This document shows, one piece after another, positions 52,788 through 60,707 of a stretch of 64,000 nucleotides of DNA. Position 1 is the stretch's first letter; every line of letters begins with the position of its first letter. The notes below the pieces were generated by a model. The model had not been told where the DNA came from, did not search any database, and worked only from the letters and a program-made list of their open reading frames with translations. Position numbers and translations under genes: made by a program. This stretch comes from an uncultured Bacillota bacterium (GTDB lineage: Bacteria; Bacillota; Clostridia; Christensenellales; Borkfalkiaceae): positions 1 through 64,000 of the forward strand of contig CASEHS010000001.1 in assembly GCA_949287815.1 (NCBI GenBank). The letters run 5' to 3'.

Positions 52788-53447
52788 TTAAAACTTATTT
52801 AAAAGCCACGAAATTCTCTTATAGAGCAAAATCGTAAGAAGGCTGACCGCCACGCCTTTGATCAGATTGAATAAAACGATATACCACCAAAGAGTATAAA
52901 ACATCTCCTTTGCCGCCGAGCCCATATAAAGCGGAAAGTTAATGAAACGATTGGTCAAAAGCCCTGCCGCGATCTGCAAAACACAGCCTATGGAAAGGGT
53001 AAGAACGACTACGCCTATTCCTTTTTTGTATCTGTAAACGACCGTAGGCACGATGACAAAGCAGAAGGTAATGAGAAAATTGGCTATTTCTCCGACGCCG
53101 CCCGTGGAAGTATCCAAAAGGCTCAAAAGTTCTTTCACACCGCTCACAACGATCGCGGCAAAAGGTCCGTACATAAACCCCGCGAGCAGAATAAATACGC
53201 CCGAAAAATCCAGTTTCAGAAAACCAGCAGCAGGAAACACGGGAAATTCAAAAAACGTCATCACATACGCGAGCGCGGAAAACAATGCGATTTTCGCAAT
53301 GCGCGACGCCGTAAAATACGCTTTGCCGTGTTTTCTGTCTTCGGGCTGTTTTTCCCTTTTCTCTTCCGATACGGATGTTTCCGTGCACCCTGATCCCGAA
53401 ACGGGATCTTTTTTGGTATCTTCCGATACGATCAGTTCTTCCTTCAT
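52788..53447 (-). CDS. ribU: Riboflavin ECF-transporter S component RibU
   Basis: Substrate-binding membrane subunit importing riboflavin together with an energising ECF module (not in the window). Start at ATG 53447, set by GAGGT (219 residues); the first 60 residues are charged. Six helices from residue 62 follow: KIALFSALAYVMTFFEFPVF, FSGVFILLAGFMYGPFAAIV and GVGEIANFLITFCFVIVPTV match RibU. FMN riboswitch control in the leader fixes the substrate. Alternative: another FMN-related S component, less likely. Confidence 0.9.
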   Translation of the reverse strand: MKEELIVSEDTKKDPVSGSGCTETSVSEEKREKQPEDRKHGKAYFTASRIAKIALFSALAYVMTFFEFPVFPAAGFLKLDFSGVFILLAGFMYGPFAAIVVSGVKELLSLLDTSTGGVGEIANFLITFCFVIVPTVVYRYKKGIGVVVLTLSIGCVLQIAAGLLTNRFINFPLYMGSAAKEMFYTLWWYIVLFNLIKGVAVSLLTILLYKRISWLLNKF

Positions 53448-53484
53448 AAAAATACCTCGAAAAATTTTATTTTCCAAGGGGTTG

Positions 53485-53513
53485 AAAAAATGCCCCGTTC
53501 CAAGGAACGGGGC
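53485..53513 (-). terminator. Riboswitch expression-platform terminator
   Basis: GCCCCGTTCC pairs with GGAACGGGGC around TT (53492-53513), then ATTTTTTC on the minus strand. It lies between the FMN aptamer and the ribU start. Confidence 0.85.
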
Positions 53514-53563
53514 GGTCTTCTGAGTTTTTCCGCATAAAAAATATGCGCAAAGATCCAAAAAAC

Positions 53564-53676
53564 ATTCTTTTCTCATCCGGACTTTACCGTCGGTACGGGA
53601 ATTACACCCGTTCAGAGGCTCGCGCCTGTCGCAGACTTTTACTGCCGGTGGGGAATTTCACCCCGCCCCAAAGAAT
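53564..53676 (-). ncRNA. FMN riboswitch (RFN element)
   Basis: Reading the minus strand, P1 ATTCTTT/AAAGAAT encloses the RFN conserved core: GGGGCGGGGTGAAATTCCCC, ACCGGCAGT, GGGTGTAATTCCCGTACCG and ACGGTAAAGTCCGGATGAG. With FMN bound, the downstream terminator should form and ribU expression fall. Confidence 0.97.
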
Positions 53677-53693
53677 CGTTTATTTATATGTGT

Positions 53694-53722
53694 ATTATAA
53701 AACCAAAATGTGTAAATGTCAA
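53694..53722 (-). promoter_or_regulatory. Consensus promoter of the FMN riboswitch-ribU transcript
   Basis: Minus strand TTGACA (53717-53722), 17 bp, TATAAT (53694-53699): an exact consensus match. Confidence 0.9.
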
Positions 53723-53752
53723 TAAATTCACACTGAATTTTTTTACCAAAAA

Positions 53753-55003
53753 TTACTGAACGTCGTTTGCATAGAGCGGATGTTTTTCACAGAGTTTTTT
53801 CACTTCCGCGCGCACGTAATCGAACGCTTCTTCCCTCTTGTCGATGATCTCAGCGATCAGATCCGCAACTTTACGCGCATCCGCCTCGTCAAAGCCTCTG
53901 GAAGTGATGCTCGGAGAGCCGACACGGATACCGCTCGTTACGAACGGACTCGTCTCTTCAAAGGGGATAGTATTCTTATTGACTGTAATATTCACTTCGT
54001 CGAGCATTTTTTCAAGTTCTTTGCCCGTCATATTCTTGTCGCGAAGGTCTACGAGCATAACGTGATTGTCCGTACCGCCAGACACAAGCCTGATACCGCG
54101 TTTTGTGAACTCATCCGCCATTGCCGTCGCGTTTTTCACAACGTTTTTCTGATATTCTTTAAATTCGGGAGAAAGTGCTTCTTTGAATGCGACTGCCTTG
54201 CCCGCGATAACGTGCATAAGCGGGCCGCCCTGCATACCGGGGAAAACCGCCTTATCGATCGCCTTTGCAAGTGCTTCTTTGCACATAATGACACCGCCGC
54301 GGGGACCGCGAAGCGTCTTATGCGTAGTTGTCGTAACTATATCTGCATAAGGTACGGGAGAAGGATGAAGTCCTGCCGCAACAAGTCCTGCGATGTGTGC
54401 GATATCTACCATGAGATATGCCCCTACTTTATCTGCGATCTCGCGAAGACGCGCAAAATCAATGATACGAGGATATGCGCTTGCTCCGGCCACGATCATT
54501 TTGGGCTGTGCTTCGAGAGCAAGTTTTTCAAGTTCGTCATAGTCGATACGCTCGTCTTTTTTGGAAACGCCGTAAGGCACGACCTTGAAATATTTACCCG
54601 AAATGTTTACGGGAGAGCCGTGCGTCAAATGTCCGCCGTGCGAAAGATTCATACCGAGAATGGTATCGCCGGGATTAAGGAGAGCAAAATATACCGCAGT
54701 ATTCGCCTGCGCTCCGCTGTGCGGCTGTACGTTTACGTGATCGCAGCCGAAGAGCTGTTTGCAGCGCTCTATCGCAAGAGTTTCCACGATATCGACATAC
54801 TGGCAACCGCCGTAGTACCTTTTTCCGGGCAGACCTTCTGCATATTTATTGGTCAGATGCGAACCTACCGCAGCCATAACCGCGGGGGAAACAAAGTTTT
54901 CGCTCGCAATCAGTTCAATATTGTTGCGCTGGCGGTCAAGTTCCTTCTTCATCGCCTCATACACTTCGGGATCGGCGTTTTTTACAGTAGTCAGATCTAT
55001 CAT
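53753..55003 (-). CDS. glyA: Serine hydroxymethyltransferase
   Basis: Interconverts serine and glycine while loading tetrahydrofolate with a methylene group, which TrmFO (in this window) also uses. 416 residues, full length: [50 protein letters not shown] and the PLP lysine [15 protein letters not shown]. It follows trxA by 159 bp and has its own promoter. Confidence 0.97.
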   Translation of the reverse strand: MIDLTTVKNADPEVYEAMKKELDRQRNNIELIASENFVSPAVMAAVGSHLTNKYAEGLPGKRYYGGCQYVDIVETLAIERCKQLFGCDHVNVQPHSGAQANTAVYFALLNPGDTILGMNLSHGGHLTHGSPVNISGKYFKVVPYGVSKKDERIDYDELEKLALEAQPKMIVAGASAYPRIIDFARLREIADKVGAYLMVDIAHIAGLVAAGLHPSPVPYADIVTTTTHKTLRGPRGGVIMCKEALAKAIDKAVFPGMQGGPLMHVIAGKAVAFKEALSPEFKEYQKNVVKNATAMADEFTKRGIRLVSGGTDNHVMLVDLRDKNMTGKELEKMLDEVNITVNKNTIPFEETSPFVTSGIRVGSPSITSRGFDEADARKVADLIAEIIDKREEAFDYVRAEVKKLCEKHPLYANDVQ

Positions 55004-55035
55004 TTTTCTTTCTCCGTAGTAGTTTGTTTTTTATC

Positions 55036-55064
55036 ATTATAGCGCAATTTACAAAAATTTACAA
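55036..55064 (-). promoter_or_regulatory. glyA promoter
   Basis: Minus strand TTGTAA (55059-55064), 17 bp, TATAAT (55036-55041), about 35 bp before the ATG. Confidence 0.8.
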
Positions 55065-55075
55065 TCAAATAAAGG

Positions 55076-55106
55076 CGGCGGCCCGCAAATAATTTGCGGC
55101 GCGCCG
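55076..55106 (-). terminator. Terminator of the trmFO-hslVU-hisS-rseC-trxA operon
   Basis: A 14-bp stem with two mismatches (55076-55089 with 55093-55106), followed on the minus strand by CCTTTATTTG. Confidence 0.6.
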
Positions 55107-55162
55107 AAACCATTCTTTATAAACCCGAACCACCCTGCATACAAGTTCGTTTTGATGCTCGA

Positions 55163-55477
55163 TCACAGGTTTTTATCGATAAATTCCTTCATTGCGTCTT
55201 TGGGGGCAAAACCTACGTTCTTTGCTATAAGTTCCCCGTTTTTGAACATCATTACGCAAGGTATGCTCATAATAGAATACTCCCTTGCAAGATCGGGATT
55301 TTCATCCACATCGACTTTTACAAATTCCGCTTTATCCGCATACTCTTCGGAAAGCGTTTCCATTACGGGTGCAAGCATTCTGCAAGGTCCGCACCAGGTT
55401 GCCCAAAAATCCGCAACTATGGTTTTCCCTTCTTTCAACGCTTCGCAAAAAGACGCCGTATCAAGTTCTTTCACCAT
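55163..55477 (-). CDS. trxA: Thioredoxin
   Basis: A 104-residue disulfide reductase with WATWCGPCRMLAPVM (active CGPC), DVDENPDLAREYSIMSIPC and the cis-Pro loop. GGAGG precedes the ATG. Its first 17 bases overlap the rseC gene. Ends the stress-linked operon. Confidence 0.95.
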   Translation of the reverse strand: MVKELDTASFCEALKEGKTIVADFWATWCGPCRMLAPVMETLSEEYADKAEFVKVDVDENPDLAREYSIMSIPCVMMFKNGELIAKNVGFAPKDAMKEFIDKNL

Positions 55478-55904
55478 TTTCTTTTTCCTCCTCTTTTGTA
55501 GTATTGATTATTTCTACGACTTCCATACCGAAGCCGCGAGATTTTGCCGCAAGCCTGTCGGCAATAACGACAAGCACAAATCCCAAAATAAACCCCGCAA
55601 GGCAGAGCATAGCCGCCCAAAGTTCACTCGCTAAGGCAAACCAACCGATCAGAACACCTATACCCGCCAACAAAACGGGTACGATATACACGATAAACGA
55701 AGCAAAAGCTCTGTGATCTTTTTCCGCTTTCACGATCACGGTATCCCCCGCTTTCGCGCAGGCGGTATTGAGAGCCTTTACCTTTACTTTGCTCTTCCCT
55801 TCACGGAAAGCGCAAATTCCGCAACCGTCACATTCCGGTCTTTTCAAAATTTCGAGAACGGCAATTTTTCCCGTTGTCTTGATAACATTTGCTGTTTCTT
55901 TCAT
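55461..55904 (-). CDS. RseC/MucC-family membrane protein
   Basis: A 147-residue protein with an N-terminal Cys-rich segment (ECDGCGICAFREGKSK) and two transmembrane helices (AFASFIVYIVPVLLAGIGVL and ELWAAMLCLAGFILGFVLVV). This is the RseC/MucC layout, associated with SoxR reduction or Rnf. It overlaps hisS by four bases and trxA by 17. Confidence 0.88.
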   Translation of the reverse strand: MKETANVIKTTGKIAVLEILKRPECDGCGICAFREGKSKVKVKALNTACAKAGDTVIVKAEKDHRAFASFIVYIVPVLLAGIGVLIGWFALASELWAAMLCLAGFILGFVLVVIADRLAAKSRGFGMEVVEIINTTKEEEKENGERT

Positions 55905-57157
55905 TTTTGCTGTCTGAAATAGGCGAGCGCACTCTCCGCTTTAACGGAAATACTCGTCGATTCCGCCATATTCTTGACGGTATACTCCCCGCGCTCCAAC
56001 TCATCCGAGCCGATCACGACGACGTACCTCGCTCCGATCTTGCCCGCATATTTGAACTGCGCCTTGACAGAACGCGACGCGTGGTCAAAATCAGCCGAGA
56101 TGCCCTCTGCCCTCAACTTCGAAACGAGAGAAAACGCTTCTTTTCTGCCCGCATCGTCCAATCCCGCGACATAAACGCAAAGCGGTTCTTCCTCGGGAAT
56201 ATTTTTACCCGTATTTTCGAGAAGCAACAGCATTCTTTCGATACCGCTTCCGAACCCGACCGCGGGAACGGACGCACCGCCGAGATTTTCGATGAGCGTA
56301 TCGTATCTTCCACCCGCAAGCACGGTACCCTGTGAACCGATATTGGTGGAAATAAATTCAAACACCGTTTTGGAATAATAATCGAGACCGCGCACGAGAC
56401 GTGGATTCACTTTATAAGGCACGCCACAGGCATCGAGGATCTCTTTGAGTTTTTCGAAATGCTCCCTGCACTCGTCGCAAAGGTAATCTACAGGATCGGG
56501 CGCGCCCGCATTGATCTTCGCGCAGGCTTCTTCCTTGCAATCGAGAATGCGGAGCGGATTTTTTTCGTAACGATCGCGGCAGGTGGGACACATATCGGGC
56601 AGATGAGGTTTAAGATATTCTTTGAGAGCGGCATTGTATGCGGGACGGCAGTGTTTACAGCCTATACTGTTGAGATTGAGCTCCACGCCTTCCACGCCCA
56701 AAGCGGCAATGTAATCGCGAGCAAGCAGAATGACTTCCGCATCCGTTTCCGCGCCCTTTCCGCCGAAAATCTCGATACCGAACTGATGATGTTCTCTGAG
56801 CCTTCCCGCCTGCGGCCGTTCATAACGGAACACGGGCGTGATATAGTACATTTTAAGGGGCAGAACTCCGCTCGCCAGACCGTTTTCGATAAAAGCACGA
56901 ACGGCAGCCGCCGTACCCTCCGGTTTAAGCGTAATGCTCCTGCCGCCCTTATCGTTGAAAGTATACATTTCCTTGTTCACGATGTCCGTCGTATCGCCCA
57001 CGCCGCGCAGAAAAAGTTCGGTATGTTCGAATACGGGAGTGCGTATCTCTTTTAAGTTATAGAGCGCGGCAACCTTTCTCGCCGTGTTTTCCACGAAATG
57101 CCATTTGTACGCCTCGGAAGGAAGCACATCCTTTGTGCCTTTGGGTATGTTTATCAT
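55901..57157 (-). CDS. hisS: Histidyl-tRNA synthetase
   Basis: A class II synthetase of 418 residues: N-terminal INIPKGTKDVLPSEAYKWH, motif 2 FRYERPQAGRLREHHQFGIE, the HisA motif LVRGLDYYSKTVFEF, motif 3 AVGFGSGIERML, and the C-terminal anticodon domain with YAGKIGARYVVVIG. It lies 76 bp after hslU and overlaps rseC. Confidence 0.97.
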   Translation of the reverse strand: MINIPKGTKDVLPSEAYKWHFVENTARKVAALYNLKEIRTPVFEHTELFLRGVGDTTDIVNKEMYTFNDKGGRSITLKPEGTAAAVRAFIENGLASGVLPLKMYYITPVFRYERPQAGRLREHHQFGIEIFGGKGAETDAEVILLARDYIAALGVEGVELNLNSIGCKHCRPAYNAALKEYLKPHLPDMCPTCRDRYEKNPLRILDCKEEACAKINAGAPDPVDYLCDECREHFEKLKEILDACGVPYKVNPRLVRGLDYYSKTVFEFISTNIGSQGTVLAGGRYDTLIENLGGASVPAVGFGSGIERMLLLLENTGKNIPEEEPLCVYVAGLDDAGRKEAFSLVSKLRAEGISADFDHASRSVKAQFKYAGKIGARYVVVIGSDELERGEYTVKNMAESTSISVKAESALAYFRQQK

Positions 57158-57233
57158 AATTTCTCCTGCCTTGTCCCTGAGGGGATCCTGTGTAATTCTT
57201 ACCTTAGTCTTTAAACTTTGTCCTGTACACTTA

Positions 57234-58544
57234 TCAGAGAACGTATTTTTTGAGATCTCTGTTTTTCATCATCTTTTCGAGATGCTCGTCGACGTATTTT
57301 TTATCGATCTTCACTTCTACGGTCGGATAATCCCCGCCCGCATTGAAAGAAATGTCTTCGAGAAGATATTCCATCACTGTATGCAATCTGCGCGCGCCGA
57401 TATCTTCGCTCGTCGCGTTCATATCCGCGGATACGGAAGCGATCTCTTCTATCGCTTCTTCCGAAAATTTCAGATCGATGTGATCCACGCCGAGAAGTTT
57501 TCCGTACTGTGCCGTAATGGCGTTCTGCGGCTGGGTCAGAATTTTTACAAAATCTTCTTTGGATAAACTTTCCAGTTCTACGTTTATGGGGAATCTGCCC
57601 TGCAATTCGGGGATGAGATCCTCTACCTTGGAAATATGGAAAGCGCCCGCCGCGATAAAGAGAATGAAGTCTGTTTTGACTGCGCCGTATTTGGTCATGA
57701 CCGTACAGCCTTCCACGATAGGCAAAATATCCCTCTGCACCCCTTCACGGGACACATCTGCACCGCCCTGATTGGCTTTTCCTGCAATCTTATCTATTTC
57801 ATCGATAAAGATGATACCCTGTTCCTCGGCACGGGTAAGCGCTTCGGAGTTGACCGCATCGGGATCGATGAGTTTTTCCGATTCCTCGCCGATGATCTGC
57901 TGCATAGCCGCTTTTACCGTCATTTTGCGGCGTTTTTTCTTCTTGGGAAGCATATCCCCGAAAATACTGCCGATATTGATCTCCGCACCGCCCGGCACGA
58001 TCTCCATGCTCTTGGGTGCGTCAACAACTTCCAGTTCTATCTGCATAGAATCGAATTTTCCTGCACGCAGATCTTCAAGAAGTCTTGCGTCGAATACTTC
58101 TTTGGACATTTCCCCGCGTTCTGATTTTTTCAGATCGGAGAGAATATCCACGATCCTGCGCTCGGCAACACCCGTCGCCTTGACGGATACTTCGCGCATT
58201 TTTTCTTCGCGGACAAGGCGGATAGAACATTCGACGAGATCGCGGATCATACTCTCCACGTCTCTGCCGACATATCCGACCTCGGTATATTTTGTAGCCT
58301 CTACTTTTATGAAAGGCGCTTTCACGAGTTTTGCAAGACGCCTTGCGATCTCCGTTTTACCTACGCCCGTAGGTCCTTTCATGATAATGTTTTTGGGTGT
58401 TATTTCTTCCCTGTCTGCCTCGGAAAGCTGACTGCGCCTGTAACGGTTTCGAAGCGCGATCGCCACCGCACGCTTTGCTTTGTCCTGTCCGATGATATAT
58501 TTATCCAGTTCGTTTACGATTTGTTTAGGTGTAAGATGTTCCAT
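57234..58544 (-). CDS. hslU: ATP-dependent protease ATPase subunit HslU
   Basis: AAA+ unfoldase of the HslVU protease. Start at ATG 58544 (AGAGGAGGT upstream), 436 residues. Walker A GPTGVGKTEIARRLAKL, YTEVGYVGRDVESMI pore region, the I-domain around 110-240, Walker B FIDEIDKIAG, and SEDIGARRLHTVME sensor. The C-terminal end reads KKYVL; HslU usually ends near such a hydrophobic tail that activates HslV. 54 bp after hslV. Confidence 0.97.
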   Translation of the reverse strand: MEHLTPKQIVNELDKYIIGQDKAKRAVAIALRNRYRRSQLSEADREEITPKNIIMKGPTGVGKTEIARRLAKLVKAPFIKVEATKYTEVGYVGRDVESMIRDLVECSIRLVREEKMREVSVKATGVAERRIVDILSDLKKSERGEMSKEVFDARLLEDLRAGKFDSMQIELEVVDAPKSMEIVPGGAEINIGSIFGDMLPKKKKRRKMTVKAAMQQIIGEESEKLIDPDAVNSEALTRAEEQGIIFIDEIDKIAGKANQGGADVSREGVQRDILPIVEGCTVMTKYGAVKTDFILFIAAGAFHISKVEDLIPELQGRFPINVELESLSKEDFVKILTQPQNAITAQYGKLLGVDHIDLKFSEEAIEEIASVSADMNATSEDIGARRLHTVMEYLLEDISFNAGGDYPTVEVKIDKKYVDEHLEKMMKNRDLKKYVL

Positions 58545-58598
58545 TTTGCAACCTCCTCTTTGCCGCGGCAACCCCTGCCGCAACTATTTTCAATAGGC

Positions 58599-59135
58599 TC
58601 AGACGCTTTCCACCGTAATGTGGTCGTTCGTGTAAACACAGATCTCGCTCGCGATTTTAAGCGCTTTGTAAGCGATCTCTTCTGCGGAATAGTTTGTTTC
58701 CTGCACGAGCGCGCGAGCCGCCGCAAGGGCATAGTTTCCGCCGCTGCCGATCGCACATACGCCGCCGTCCGGTTCGATAACTTCCCCGTTGCCGCTGATG
58801 ATCAGAAGCATATCCTTATCGGCAACGATCATCATCGCTTCTAATTTTCTGACCATTTTATCGTTGCGCCAAAGTTCGGCAAGTTCCACAGCCGAGCGCA
58901 TCAGATTTCCCGAAAATTTATTGAGCATACCCTCAAAGCGTTCGGAAAGAGAAAATGCGTCGGAAACGGATCCCGCAAAACCGAGAACGACGTTTCCGCC
59001 GTAGATCCTGCGCACCTTTACTGCGTTATTTTTGAATACGATCGATTCGGACATGGTTACCTGTCCGTCACCGGCGATCGCCGTTTTGCCGTCTCTCTTG
59101 ACGGCGCATATGGTAGTACCTCTGAATTCAGGCAT
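58599..59135 (-). CDS. hslV: ATP-dependent protease peptidase subunit HslV
   Basis: Proteasome-like peptidase of 178 residues. I chose ATG 59135, three codons inside the longest frame, because GGAG lies nine bases upstream; the first ATG abuts [24 protein letters not shown] holds the active threonine after a short propeptide of about 6 residues, as in CodW-type Hsl[20 protein letters not shown] ([18 protein letters not shown]) and [14 protein letters not shown] are conserved. Confidence 0.96.
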   Translation of the reverse strand: MPEFRGTTICAVKRDGKTAIAGDGQVTMSESIVFKNNAVKVRRIYGGNVVLGFAGSVSDAFSLSERFEGMLNKFSGNLMRSAVELAELWRNDKMVRKLEAMMIVADKDMLLIISGNGEVIEPDGGVCAIGSGGNYALAAARALVQETNYSAEEIAYKALKIASEICVYTNDHITVESV

Positions 59136-59197
59136 AATTTTCATCTCCTTTCGCTTTATTTACCGCAAAATTTACGCGGCACATACTATTGCACAAT

Positions 59198-60583
59198 TTA
59201 TTCGCACAAAGACGGATAAATTCCTTTCAACATCTTTGCGATCCCGTCCGTAATTTCCAGCGAACGCTCCGCATACATTTTCTTTTTCAGTGCCTTATCC
59301 CTTATCTGTTCATCGAGCGGAGAAAGCAAAGCATAATTCGCGTTCATCGGCTGAAAATTTTCCGAAGGACAGGAAACGTGCCTTGCGAGCGCACCGCACA
59401 CCGTTCTCGGATCGGGAGAAAGGCTATCCTTCCCCGCAAGTTTCAACGCGCAGCAGATCGCCGCATACAGACCGCTCGCGGCGCTCTCCACATATCCTTC
59501 CACGCCCGTCATCTGTCCCGCAAAAAAGACTTTTCCGTCTTCTTTCAGGCTGAAATCACTCTTCAAAATATGCGGCGAATTGAGGAATGTGTTTCTGTGC
59601 ATTACTCCGTAGCGCACAAATTCCGCATTTTTCAGGGCAGGAATGAGAGAAAATACCCGCTTCTGTTCGGAAAATTTGAGGTTGGTCTGGCAGCCCACCA
59701 GATTATAAGCACTGCCCTCTACGTTTTCTTTTCGGAGCTGCAATACGGCATACGGACGTTTTCCTTCCGCATCGTAAAGCCCAACGGGTTTGAGCATACC
59801 GAACCTTAACGTATCTTTTCCCCTTGCCGCCATTACTTCGACGGGCATACATCCTTCAAAAACTTCCCTTTTATCGAATTCGTGAACGAGTCCGCGCTCC
59901 GCCGTAACGAGCGCATCGACAAACGCTTCATATTCCTCTTTAGTCAAAGGACAGTTGAGATAATCACCGTTTCCTTTTCCGTAACGGTCAGCAACGAACG
60001 CCTTTGAAAAATCCACACTCTGCGCAGAAACGATCGGAGCGGCGGCATCATAAAAATATAGATTTTCGCCGAACTTTGAAACGAGCGTTTTAGAGAAAGC
60101 ATCGCTCGTCAACGGCCCCGTCGCTATGATCGAATATCCGCCAGGTATTTCTTTGACTTCCTCTTCGATCACTTCTATCATCGGATCGGAACAAATCTTT
60201 CGGGTAATATACTCGGAAAAAGCCAACCTGTCCACAGCCAACGCTCCGCCCGCGGGAACGCTCGTATGATCCGCCGCCTCGATGACAAGCGAACCGAGCT
60301 TTCTCATTTCTTCTTTCAAAAGTCCGCAGGCATTGCCGTATACGTCGTTGCTCTTTAACGAATTACTGCAAACAAGCTCCCCGAAATTCTTGTCGGAATG
60401 CGCAGGAGAAAACTTTTTCGGCTTCATTTCAAAAAGTTTTACACGGATACCGCAGGAAGCAAGAAAATGCGCCGCGTCACAGCCTGCAAGCCCCGCGCCT
60501 ATGACATTGACCTTACTACCACTTTTAAAGTCAACTTTATTATCAAAGTTTTGCGCCGCTTTGTTCCTCTCTTCCCTGTTCAT
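59198..60583 (-). CDS. trmFO: Methylenetetrahydrofolate--tRNA (uracil-5-)-methyltransferase TrmFO
   Basis: Folate/FAD-dependent m5U54 tRNA methyltransferase, 461 residues. KVNVIGAGLAGCDAAHFLAS binds FAD about 24 residues further in than usual; FGELVCSNSLKSNDVYGNA holds a catalytic cysteine region. GALAVDRLAFSEYIT and QMTGVEGYVESAASGLYAA follow. First gene of a CIRCE-preceded operon with hslV and hslU, as in Bacillus (where xerC and codY also occur, absent here). Confidence 0.95.
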   Translation of the reverse strand: MNREERNKAAQNFDNKVDFKSGSKVNVIGAGLAGCDAAHFLASCGIRVKLFEMKPKKFSPAHSDKNFGELVCSNSLKSNDVYGNACGLLKEEMRKLGSLVIEAADHTSVPAGGALAVDRLAFSEYITRKICSDPMIEVIEEEVKEIPGGYSIIATGPLTSDAFSKTLVSKFGENLYFYDAAAPIVSAQSVDFSKAFVADRYGKGNGDYLNCPLTKEEYEAFVDALVTAERGLVHEFDKREVFEGCMPVEVMAARGKDTLRFGMLKPVGLYDAEGKRPYAVLQLRKENVEGSAYNLVGCQTNLKFSEQKRVFSLIPALKNAEFVRYGVMHRNTFLNSPHILKSDFSLKEDGKVFFAGQMTGVEGYVESAASGLYAAICCALKLAGKDSLSPDPRTVCGALARHVSCPSENFQPMNANYALLSPLDEQIRDKALKKKMYAERSLEITDGIAKMLKGIYPSLCE

Positions 60584-60622
60584 TCCTCTTATCCTGTTTC
60601 TGGCACTTTATTTTGGAATATG

Positions 60623-60649
60623 TTAGCACTCTCGAATATAAAGTGCTAA
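60623..60649 (-). promoter_or_regulatory. CIRCE operator (HrcA site) before trmFO-hslVU
   Basis: TTAGCACTC (60623-60631), 9-bp spacer, AAGTGCTAA (60641-60649); the CIRCE consensus is TTAGCACTC-N9-GAGTGCTAA, so one base differs. It sits between the -10 box and the trmFO ATG. Confidence 0.93.
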
Positions 60650-60653
60650 GATT

Positions 60654-60682
60654 ATTATATACGTTCGGGCGGCGTGTGTCAA
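60654..60682 (-). promoter_or_regulatory. Consensus sigma-A promoter of trmFO-hslV-hslU-hisS operon
   Basis: Minus strand TTGACA (60677-60682), 17 bp, TATAAT (60654-60659): a perfect match, immediately followed by CIRCE. Confidence 0.93.
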
Positions 60683-60707
60683 GAATTTTACGCCGCCCCG
60701 TTATAAT

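Noticed and set aside
53780..55042. A 420-codon plus-strand frame opposite glyA
   Set aside because: Antisense shadow of serine hydroxymethyltransferase; composition is Cys/Arg/Phe-rich and no motif is visible.
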